Origin: CAYURR01 sp964446745
GTDB lineage: Bacteria; Bacillota; Clostridia; Lachnospirales; WQUN01
Reading direction: 5' to 3'
Length of the DNA stretch: 13,518 nucleotides
NCBI GenBank assembly: GCA_964446745.1
Contig: CAYURR010000076.1
Span: 1 to 13,518, forward strand
The first letter of the stretch is position 1. Every line of letters starts with the position of its first letter. This document shows, piece after piece, positions 7,164-12,984 of this stretch. Below the pieces are notes generated by a model. The model saw only the letters and a program-made list of their open reading frames with translations. It was not told the origin of the DNA and searched no databases. The translations under genes were made by a program, and so were the position numbers.

Positions 7164-8462
7164 ATGTTTGACTGGGCAGCATATGAAAGGCGCACGAAAT
7201 GGTTTGTACACGATAGACTCGGGATGTTTATTCACTGGGGGCTCTATGCGATACCTGCGCGCGGGGAATGGGTGCGTTCGGAGGAGCGTATTTCCATAGA
7301 GGACTATCAGGTGTATTTTGATGAGTTTAACCCGACCGACTACGACCCGAAGCAATGGGCGCGCGCGGCCAAGAACGCGGGCATGAAATATGCGGTGCTT
7401 ACATCAAAGCATCACGACGGCTTTTGCCTGTTTGACAGTGCATACACGGATTACAAGTCCACGAACACACCATGCAAGCGCGATCTTGTAAAGGAATATG
7501 TCGAGGCGTTCCGCGCCGAGGGCATAAAGGTCGGCCTGTACTATTCGCTGATCGACTGGCATCACCCGGACTTTCCTAAATACGGCGACAGACAGCACCC
7601 GATGCGCGACAACAAAGCATTCGAAAACCAGCCCTACGATTTCGACAAATACCTCGAATACATGCACAACCAAGTCCGCGAGCTCTGCACCAACTACGGC
7701 AAGATCGATATATTCTGGTTCGACTTTTCATACGACAACCTGACCGGCGAGGCATGGCGTGCGACAGAGCTTGTACGCATGATCCGCTCGTACCTGCCCG
7801 ATGTCCTTATCGATAACCGCCTTGAGGTCAGCGGCGAGGGCTTTGGTTCGCTGTTGACACAGAACCCGACCGAATACAGCGGCGATTTCGTAAGCCCCGA
7901 GCAAGTTATCCCTCCGATGGGCATCTTTGACGAAAGCGGCAAGCGTGCGGTATGGGAATCCTGTATCACGATGAACAATCACTGGGGCTACGCACAAAAG
8001 GATAAGCATTTCAAATCCGCGGAGATGCTCGTAAAGAAGCTCGTCGAATGCGTAAGCAAGGGCGGTAACCTACTGATAAATGTCGGCCCGGACGCAAAGG
8101 GCAATATTCCCGCAGAGTCTTTACATATCTTAGAAGGCCTCGGCGCGTGGATGCATAAAAACGGGGACGCGATATACGGCTGCGGCTATGCCGACGTACC
8201 AAAGCCCGATTACGGTCGCGTCACGCAAAACGGCAAGAAGCTATATTTCCATGTAATGGAATCCCAGGTCGGCTATGTGCCGCTCTATGGCGTAAAGCCC
8301 GAGGACATCAAGCGTGTGCGCTTACTGGCGGACAACAGCGAGCTCAAGATCGAAAAGAACTGGATCACAAACAATTATCCGGATCTTACGTTCACGAGCT
8401 TTGGCGCGTCACCGGAATTGCCCGATCCCATCGATACGGTCATAGAGGTGGAGCTTAAGTAA
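7164..8462 (+). CDS. Alpha-L-fucosidase, GH29, cytoplasmic
   Basis: A 432-residue glycoside hydrolase of family 29, which releases L-fucose from fucosylated glycans with retention of configuration. Family blocks in order are: WFVHDRLGMFIHWGLYAIP (13-31), YAVLTSKHHDGFCLFDS (76-92, substrate-binding His pair), VGLYYSLIDWHHPDF (123-137), IDIFWFDFSYD (181-191, Asp187 the predicted nucleophile), NNHWGY (271-276) and GGNLLINVGPDAKGNIP (300-316). There is no signal peptide, so it should act on imported fuco-oligosaccharides. The ATG at 7164 follows GGGGGGAT; upstream in-frame starts fall in or next to the promoter. The catalytic acid/base is not conserved across GH29 and I do not assign it. No transporter or fucose pathway gene is adjacent, so it seems to be its own transcription unit. 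Confidence 0.93.
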   Translation: MFDWAAYERRTKWFVHDRLGMFIHWGLYAIPARGEWVRSEERISIEDYQVYFDEFNPTDYDPKQWARAAKNAGMKYAVLTSKHHDGFCLFDSAYTDYKSTNTPCKRDLVKEYVEAFRAEGIKVGLYYSLIDWHHPDFPKYGDRQHPMRDNKAFENQPYDFDKYLEYMHNQVRELCTNYGKIDIFWFDFSYDNLTGEAWRATELVRMIRSYLPDVLIDNRLEVSGEGFGSLLTQNPTEYSGDFVSPEQVIPPMGIFDESGKRAVWESCITMNNHWGYAQKDKHFKSAEMLVKKLVECVSKGGNLLINVGPDAKGNIPAESLHILEGLGAWMHKNGDAIYGCGYADVPKPDYGRVTQNGKKLYFHVMESQVGYVPLYGVKPEDIKRVRLLADNSELKIEKNWITNNYPDLTFTSFGASPELPDPIDTVIEVELK

Positions 8463-8480
8463 TTGCTTTATGGAAGAAAC

Positions 8481-8506
8481 GAATGTGACATAGTGTTGTC
8501 ACGTTC
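8481..8506. repeat. Dyad between fucosidase and PNPOx-DUF3795 genes
   Basis: Arms GAATGTGACA and TGTCACGTTC pair over 10 positions (one T-G wobble as RNA) around a 6-base loop; GTGACA-N6-TGTCAC is exact. It lies 18 bases after the fucosidase stop and 41 before the next ATG. No T-run follows on either strand, so it is not a standard intrinsic terminator. It could be a repressor operator for the downstream gene or an RNA 3'-end stabiliser. No clear promoter was found in this gap. Confidence 0.5.
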
Positions 8507-8547
8507 GCTGTCGTAAACTGTTCTCACCACTACAAAGGAGGCAGGTT

Positions 8548-9249
8548 ATGAACCCCAACATCATCGAACAGGCCAAGCGCATCATACAGGCATGCGACAC
8601 CGCATATTTCGGCGTGATAGACGAAAACGGCTACCCGTCTGTATCAACCATATCCCCGACCGGCTCGGACGGTATATTCGAGGTATTTTTCTCAACCGGG
8701 CTCGTTGGTAACAAGGTCAACCGTATCAAGAACAACACAGCCTCGAGCATATGCTACTGTAAGGACGGCGCAAACGTTACTCTCGTGGGTGACGCAGAGA
8801 TACTCACAGACGAGAAGATCAAGCAGGATATGTGGTTGGATTGGTTTAAGGACATCTACACGGGGGGCCCGACCGATCCGAACTACTGCATCATCAAGTT
8901 TACAGCCAAGCGCGTTTCACTCTGGATTGGCGACGACTCCTCGGAGTTTACAATCGCCGATGCGCTGACCGTGACATCCCGCTGCGGCTGCATGTGCAAT
9001 GGCTGTGCATATAAGGCCTCGCATGGTTGCGGCGGCTGCATTGAGACGAACGGGCATCCTTTTTACGGCGAATGCCCGATAGCCTTATGCTGCCAAGAAA
9101 AAGGCTTTACGCATTGCGGAGAATGCCCCGATATGCCATGCGAGCAGCTGCACGCTTATTCCTGTGACGGCGGCGAGCATAGCGACAAGCCCCCTGGCTC
9201 ACGGCTCGAGCTGTTGAAGTGTTGGGCAAAGCGCTCGACTAAGTCTTAA
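8548..9249 (+). CDS. PNPOx-like flavin-binding domain fused to DUF3795 Cys-rich domain
   Basis: A 233-residue two-domain protein. Residues 1-135 look like a pyridoxamine-5'-phosphate-oxidase-type split barrel of the general stress protein 26 kind (TAYFGVIDENGYPSVSTISP, VNRIKNN, VTLVGDAEIL), which usually binds FMN or a related flavin. Residues 145-205 match DUF3795: CGCMCNGC, CGGC, GECPIALCCQEKGFTHCGEC and CPDMPCEQL. It holds 13 cysteines between 146 and 206, so metal or iron-sulfur binding is likely. The start follows a full AAAGGAGG site six bases before ATG. It ends 11 bases inside the convergent DUF6171 gene, and its terminator lies within that gene. Redox or metal-sensing function is an inference; the substrate is unknown. 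Domain calls are firm, function is not. Confidence 0.85.
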   Translation: MNPNIIEQAKRIIQACDTAYFGVIDENGYPSVSTISPTGSDGIFEVFFSTGLVGNKVNRIKNNTASSICYCKDGANVTLVGDAEILTDEKIKQDMWLDWFKDIYTGGPTDPNYCIIKFTAKRVSLWIGDDSSEFTIADALTVTSRCGCMCNGCAYKASHGCGGCIETNGHPFYGECPIALCCQEKGFTHCGECPDMPCEQLHAYSCDGGEHSDKPPGSRLELLKCWAKRSTKS

Positions 9250-9514
9250 GCTCATACGCCGGCCACTTTGCGTCCGGCAACGGGCACGACATAATCCGCT
9301 TAGCGGCGCGCAGCTCCACAAAACATCCGCATTGCCTGCACGTACCTGAGATCAGTTCATCACATTCTCTACATAACGATAAGCGCCGTTCGTATTCCAC
9401 GAGCGGCGCTTTTTCTTGTTCGTTCATGTTGTCAATCAACTCTTGTACACTCTCGTATAGCTTGAGATCGTCGAGCCGGTCGAGCAGACATTTCCTACAT
9501 GGTTTTCTGTTCAT
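9239..9514 (-). CDS. DUF6171-like small zinc-ribbon protein
   Basis: A 91-residue protein with eight cysteines in paired spacing: CRKC (6-9), CREC (48-51), CRQCGC (59-64) and Cys77 in a final MSCP. The pattern suggests two zinc-binding knuckles and resembles the DUF6171 family of small Firmicute proteins; its role is unknown. It starts three bases after the arabinofuranosidase stop with only a poor ribosome site, so its translation is probably coupled to that gene. Its 3' end overlaps the convergent PNPOx-DUF3795 gene by 11 bases. The codons for about residues 35-45 (KAPLVEYERRL) also form the terminator of that opposite gene, which constrains this part of the protein. The family name is from memory of the cysteine pattern and is less sure than the coding call. 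Confidence 0.75.
   Translation of the reverse strand: MNRKPCRKCLLDRLDDLKLYESVQELIDNMNEQEKAPLVEYERRLSLCRECDELISGTCRQCGCFVELRAAKRIMSCPLPDAKWPAYELKT
9381..9420 (+). terminator. Intrinsic terminator inside the antisense DUF6171 gene
   Basis: A 13-bp stem (AAGCGCCGTTCGT with ACGAGCGGCGCTT, one wobble) around a 5-base loop ATTCC is followed by TTTTCTTGTT. This is a strong rho-independent terminator for plus-strand transcription, 131 bases after the PNPOx-DUF3795 stop. It works one way only: on the minus strand no T-run follows the hairpin. It lies wholly within DUF6171 coding sequence. Confidence 0.85.
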
Positions 9515-9519
9515 TTCTG

Positions 9520-10983
9520 CTATCTAACGGTGATTTCCATCACGCTGCACTTCGGTATCATAAACGATATGCCGTCCTCTGTACGCTTGAGATTGTCATA
9601 GGCTTGTACGCTTACCTTGTTCGGGTTAGAGAAATCGTTGTAGTCACTCATGTTGCCCCCTACGATCCGCGCGGATACATCATTGCCGGTGATGTTGCAG
9701 TCTATCTCGTAGCCGTCGGTCGGTGACAGGTTAGCGAGCGTGATCGTGATCGTGTCGTCGTCGCTTACGGACGCCGAGACATGCAGGTTCGGTACGCCGG
9801 ACTCCCCGCCGATCTGAACGGTTTCTACATAGCTGTCCACTAGGGTCGCGTCGTGATGCGCCTTGTACAGGTCGAACACATGGTATGTAGGTGTCAGTAA
9901 CATCTGCTCGCCCTCGGTCAAAATAACGGACTGCAGCACGTTTACGGTCTGCGCGAGGTTCGCCATCACCACGCGGCGGCTGTGGTTGTTAAAGATATTT
10001 AGCGTGACGGCCGCGACGAGCGCATCCCTTACGCTGTTCTGCTGATACAGGAAACCCGGGTTCGTGCCCGGCTCGACGTTGTACCACGTCCCCCACTCGT
10101 CCACGATCAGGCCCACCCTGTTATGCGGGTCGAACTTATCCATCACGCGGCTGTGGTTCTCGACATACTCCTGCATTCGCAGCGAGGACTTCAACGTTGC
10201 AAAATATTCGGACTCGTTAAACCCCGTCGCAGAGCCCTTGTCATCCCAGTTGCCCGACGGTATCGTGTAATAATGCAGCGTCAGCGCGTCCATGTACCTG
10301 CCCGCGATCTTCATGAGCTGCTCGGTCCAGTTGTAATCATCGTTATTTGAGCCGCATGCGATCTTGTAGAGCTTGTTTTCACCGTAGCTGCGGCAGTAGG
10401 TCTGGTATCTGCGATATTCGTCCGCGTAATACTCCGGCCTCATATTGCCCCCGCAACCCCAGTTCTCGTTCCCCACGCCGAAATATTTGACCTTCCATGG
10501 CTCTTTATGGCCGTTTTGCTCTCGCAGCTCCGCCATCGGCGAAACCCCGTCAAAGGTCAAGTACTCGATCCATTCGCTCATCTCGCGCACCGTGCCGCTA
10601 CCCATGTTTCCATTGATATACGGCTCGCAGCCCAACAATTCGCAGAGCTCCATGAATTCATGTGTGCCAAAGCTGTTGTCCTCGACTACACCGCCCCAAT
10701 GCGTATTGACCATGCGCTTGCGGTTTTCTTGCGGGCCTATTCCGTCCATCCAGTGGTACTCGTCCGCAAAGCAGCCGCCCGGCCAACGCAGCACCGGTAT
10801 CTTGATATTGCGCAGGGCCTGCACGATGTCGTTTCTGATGCCGTTTGTGTTCGGGATGGGCGAAGACTTCCCGACGAAAATGCCGTTATAAATGCAACGA
10901 CCCAGGTGCTCGGAGAAATGCCCATAGATATTGCGGTTGATTTTGCTTTTCTTGACCTTTGGGTTAATAATCAGCTTGCTCAT
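9520..10983 (-). CDS. abfA: Alpha-L-arabinofuranosidase, GH51, intracellular
   Basis: A 487-residue family 51 glycoside hydrolase, which removes terminal alpha-L-arabinofuranose from arabinan and arabinoxylan oligosaccharides. The N-terminal IYGHFSEHLGRCIYNGIF (19-36) and VLRWPGGCFADEYHW (64-78) are diagnostic. The acid/base is Glu173 in GVGNENWG (169-176) and the nucleophile is Glu296 in VDEWGTWY (294-301). The rest of the C-terminal part is beta-sheet, as usual. There is no signal peptide, so it acts on imported oligosaccharides. AAGGAGG sits six bases before the ATG at 10983. A TTG two codons upstream abuts that site and is too close to be the start. It follows patB by 25 bases and precedes DUF6171 by three. 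Pairing with a PLP C-S lyase has no obvious metabolic logic. The length is normal and the gene intact. Confidence 0.94.
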   Translation of the reverse strand: MSKLIINPKVKKSKINRNIYGHFSEHLGRCIYNGIFVGKSSPIPNTNGIRNDIVQALRNIKIPVLRWPGGCFADEYHWMDGIGPQENRKRMVNTHWGGVVEDNSFGTHEFMELCELLGCEPYINGNMGSGTVREMSEWIEYLTFDGVSPMAELREQNGHKEPWKVKYFGVGNENWGCGGNMRPEYYADEYRRYQTYCRSYGENKLYKIACGSNNDDYNWTEQLMKIAGRYMDALTLHYYTIPSGNWDDKGSATGFNESEYFATLKSSLRMQEYVENHSRVMDKFDPHNRVGLIVDEWGTWYNVEPGTNPGFLYQQNSVRDALVAAVTLNIFNNHSRRVVMANLAQTVNVLQSVILTEGEQMLLTPTYHVFDLYKAHHDATLVDSYVETVQIGGESGVPNLHVSASVSDDDTITITLANLSPTDGYEIDCNITGNDVSARIVGGNMSDYNDFSNPNKVSVQAYDNLKRTEDGISFMIPKCSVMEITVR

Positions 10984-11008
10984 GTTCAACCTCCTTGTAT
11001 GTTGGTCC

Positions 11009-12130
11009 CTATATTTTCATCCTTTCGAGTCCCTGCCTGAGAATATCCCGCGTGCATGCGAAGTTGAAGCGCATAAACCGATTCGTTTCCCTCGGTAAAT
11101 ATTGCTCGCCCTCGCATAAAAATAAGCCGCGTGACCTGAAATAGTCATCAAGCAACGTCTCGCCCGGATTTAAACCCGCGCAGTCCAGCCACATCAGGTA
11201 GGTAGCCTCCGGTATTACAGGCTTGATACCCGGGATGTGTTCGGCAAAGAATTCGATAGCATATTGCATATTTCCATACAGATAATCCGTCAAATCATCT
11301 ATGTATTTAGCCCCGTAACGGTACGCGGCGTTCGCGGCCCTCAGTCCCATTGCGTTCAGATGGAGGCAGTTGCGATTCACCGTATTTTGGAAACGCTCAC
11401 GTATATCCGGGTTCGATATGATCGAAAACGCGGTCGAAAAACCTGCGAGGCTAAACGCCTTTGCAGGGGAGATCAGCGTGATCGTACGTGCGTCCGTTTG
11501 CGCGTCTATCGTGGCCATAGGCACATGCTTGTGCCCGGGAAATATGACGTTGTTATGTATTTCGTCCGAAACCAAGATCACGTCATACCTTTCGCAGAGC
11601 TCCGCGACCTTCTTCAATTCGTCACGAGTAAAACAGCGCCCGGTCGGGTTGTGCGGACTGCAAAACAGCCAGAGCCTCACATCCCGCAGGCTTTCCTCGA
11701 TCATATCAAAATCCAATTCGTAGCGTCCGTTTGTGTATCTAATCGGCGCATCCGCAACAATGCGCGCGTTGTCCCTGATCACGTAATAAAACGGCGGGTA
11801 GATGGGTGTATTTATGAGCACCTTATCACCGGGCTCGGTAAAGGTCTGCACCGCGACGGTCAAGCCGCTGATGACACCCGGTATCGCCGTGACATACTCA
11901 GCCTTTGCCTGATGCCCGTGACGCGTACATTCCCATGCCACCACGTTCTCAAACAGATCCTCCGGAATATTTTCATAACCGAAAACCCCGTGCTCTACAA
12001 CCTCACGCAACGCCGCGCAAACCTCGTCCGGTGCTCTAAAATCCGTATCTGCCACCCAGAACGGCATCATCTCCGATGCCCATTTGACCGAGCCGAAAGG
12101 CCTCCGGTCTATGTATTGATCAAAATTCAT
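11009..12130 (-). CDS. patB: PatB/MalY-family PLP-dependent C-S lyase or aminotransferase
   Basis: A 373-residue cytoplasmic fold-type I PLP enzyme of the MalY/PatB group, whose members cleave C-S bonds of cystathionine and cysteine conjugates. It begins with the typical FGSVKW and MPFWVADTDFRAPDEV (12-37). Cofactor and substrate residues are visible: SPHNPTG (158-164), SDEIHNN (188-194), Lys224 in SPAKAFSLAG (the Schiff-base lysine) and the carboxylate-binding Arg354 in FMRFNFACTR. The ATG at 12130 has ACGGAGG upstream. In-frame ATGs at 12175 and 12172 would add 14-15 residues of non-family sequence and lack a good site. It is first gene of a three-gene minus-strand set with abfA and DUF6171. 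Exact substrate (cystathionine or a conjugate) cannot be told, nor can a MalY-like regulatory side role be excluded. Confidence 0.88.
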   Translation of the reverse strand: MNFDQYIDRRPFGSVKWASEMMPFWVADTDFRAPDEVCAALREVVEHGVFGYENIPEDLFENVVAWECTRHGHQAKAEYVTAIPGVISGLTVAVQTFTEPGDKVLINTPIYPPFYYVIRDNARIVADAPIRYTNGRYELDFDMIEESLRDVRLWLFCSPHNPTGRCFTRDELKKVAELCERYDVILVSDEIHNNVIFPGHKHVPMATIDAQTDARTITLISPAKAFSLAGFSTAFSIISNPDIRERFQNTVNRNCLHLNAMGLRAANAAYRYGAKYIDDLTDYLYGNMQYAIEFFAEHIPGIKPVIPEATYLMWLDCAGLNPGETLLDDYFRSRGLFLCEGEQYLPRETNRFMRFNFACTRDILRQGLERMKI

Positions 12131-12177
12131 ATGTGCCTCCGTATTTGCATCTCTGTCATGTGAAACCTTCATCACAA

Positions 12178-12206
12178 AGTTTACATCAATATGTTTAGCA
12201 TAGCAA
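12178..12206 (-). promoter_or_regulatory. Possible sigma-A promoter for patB-abfA
   Basis: On the minus strand TTGCTA (12206-12201) is separated by 17 bases from TAAACT (12183-12178). Each box matches the consensus at four of six positions, so it is a modest candidate. It would start transcription about 40 bases before the patB ATG at 12130, a sensible leader length. No better pair was seen in this gap. Confidence 0.4.
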
Positions 12207-12250
12207 TAAGAGGGGTATATTTTTATCGATTTTGAAAAAAATAACGCAAG

Positions 12251-12348
12251 GTGAGGTCAGCGTGAAAGATATGAGTTAGGCAGGGCGCATGCCGCGACCT
12301 CCATGCTCACTTTCATGAGCTATTTGTGCATGTGATGCATGGAGGTTA
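12251..12348 (+). promoter_or_regulatory. Leader with Shine-Dalgarno-sequestering hairpin and alternative pairings
   Basis: ACCTCCATGC (12297-12306) pairs perfectly with GCATGGAGGT (12337-12346), which contains the ribosome site of the 80-aa gene. TCAC (12307-12310) and GTGA (12332-12335) extend the stem to 14 pairs with one bulged base. Competing pairings exist: GAGGTC (12253-12258) with GACCTC (12296-12301); GCTCA/TGAGC (12305-12320); TGCAT/ATGCA (12327-12339). These would free GGAGG. A tiny frame (GTG at 12262, five codons, stop at 12277-12279) has GGTGAGG just upstream, so a leader-peptide switch is conceivable. The structures are seen; regulation is inferred. Confidence 0.5.
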
Positions 12349-12351
12349 ATT

Positions 12352-12594
12352 ATGAGTAAAAGCTTCATAGGAATGGGGCATAATCCGAATCCAAATGTTC
12401 CCGATATACCGGAAGGCTTTGGCGCAGCACTGAGTAATGCACCCGAGGCTCACTACAATTTTGACTGCTTAAGCGATGCCCAAAAGACTTCCGTGATTTA
12501 TTATATACAAAGCAATAATGCGACAGGTTTCGATGCAAAAGAAAAAATCGATAATGCGATAGAGAGTCTCAAACACAATAGGATACCAATGTAA
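12352..12594 (+). CDS. Small protein, resembles YdeI/OmdA C-terminal domain
   Basis: An 80-residue cytoplasmic protein with GGAGG six bases before its ATG. Residues 1-17 are a polar lead (IGMGHNPNPN). Residues 18-76 follow a pattern I associate with the OmdA/YdeI C-terminal domain: IPEGFGAALSNAPEA, then F..LSDAQKTSVIYYI, then a region ending IDNAIESL. In that family these positions are Ala-Leu..Ala..F..Leu-Ser and a final helix. Similar short proteins with an IP.GFG.AL motif are common in Clostridia, mostly unnamed. The match is from memory and only partial, so no function is claimed. It sits 22 bases before the next small gene, under a leader whose hairpin would hide its ribosome site. Confidence 0.75.
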   Translation: MSKSFIGMGHNPNPNVPDIPEGFGAALSNAPEAHYNFDCLSDAQKTSVIYYIQSNNATGFDAKEKIDNAIESLKHNRIPM

Positions 12595-12616
12595 GAAAAC
12601 GAGAGGAGCAAATGAA

Positions 12617-12832
12617 ATGATCACACCACGCAAACCCCAATCCGACGGATTTGATGACGTAGATTTTTTAGATCCCCAAGGAGTAGTCTCTGCAAACGAC
12701 TGTACAGGTCTTATACAAACACCCCCGTTAGATGATGATGAGGCAGATTCATACAAGGACATTTATTCAGTACCGGAACAGGGAAAACTGGCCGATGTAG
12801 AAGAGAATATAGCACAGCAGTTGAGGGATTAG
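12617..12832 (+). CDS. Small acidic clostridial-type protein with DCTGLIQTPP motif
   Basis: A 71-residue acidic protein of unknown function. It has no membrane segment or signal peptide. The middle SANDCTGLIQTPPLDDDEA (26-44) followed by SYKDIYSVP (45-53) looks like a motif seen in unnamed small clostridial proteins (DCTGL.PTPP, then an acidic run and a Tyr-rich turn). The single cysteine (Cys29) sits in this motif. GAGGAG lies eight bases before the ATG at 12617. Another ATG at 12612 leads to a stop after two codons and is not used. It begins 22 bases after the 80-aa gene and is probably cotranscribed with it. The good ribosome site and family-like motif support a real gene. Confidence 0.7.
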   Translation: MITPRKPQSDGFDDVDFLDPQGVVSANDCTGLIQTPPLDDDEADSYKDIYSVPEQGKLADVEENIAQQLRD

Positions 12833-12843
12833 AGAAAGCTCAG

Positions 12844-12903
12844 ATGGGTCGATGCCAAGGCAGGGATAAGGAAATTCTCGACGAAAAACAGCCGCCAATG
12901 TAA
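12844..12903 (+). CDS. Possible 19-codon ORF after the small-gene pair
   Basis: ATG to TAA encodes 19 residues ending RDKEILDEKQPPM, a protein-like, charged sequence. It starts 11 bases after the 71-aa gene. No clear ribosome site is present (GAGGG is about 20 bases upstream). Its last codons form the left arm of the clpP terminator and its TAA lies in the terminator loop. It may be a tiny third gene, the remnant of a longer one, or chance. Confidence 0.22.
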   Translation: MGRCQGRDKEILDEKQPPM

Positions 12904-12915
12904 ATTGGCGGCTGT
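12884..12915 (-). terminator. Intrinsic terminator of clpP
   Basis: A perfect 12-bp GC-rich stem (arms 12888-12899 and 12904-12915, ACAGCCGCCAAT type) with a 4-base loop is followed on the minus strand by TTTTTCG. It lies 70 bases past the clpP stop. On the plus strand no T-run follows, so it is not a good terminator for the small genes, though the hairpin may still mark their 3' end. Confidence 0.88.
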
Positions 12916-12984
12916 GCTATGCTCCGGGATTAATATTCTGTCTATAAATTTCTCAAATCAACACCGACTGATATAAACTTCACT

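Noticed and set aside
8481..8506. Dyad as fucosidase terminator
   Set aside because: No T-run follows on the plus strand, so it was kept only as an inverted repeat of unknown role.
10984..10989. TTG start two codons before the arabinofuranosidase ATG
   Set aside because: It directly abuts the AAGGAGG ribosome site, leaving no spacing. The ATG at 10983 is correctly spaced.
11237..12163. 308-codon plus-strand frame
   Set aside because: It is entirely antisense to the well-supported patB gene, with no recognisable motifs and no ribosome site.
12131..12175. Earlier ATG starts for patB (12175, 12172)
   Set aside because: The extra 15 residues are not family-like, and ACGGAGG lies in front of the ATG at 12130.
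12469..12762. 97-codon minus-strand frame opposite the small genes
   Set aside because: It crosses both plus-strand small genes, which have good ribosome sites and family-like motifs. It has no support of its own.
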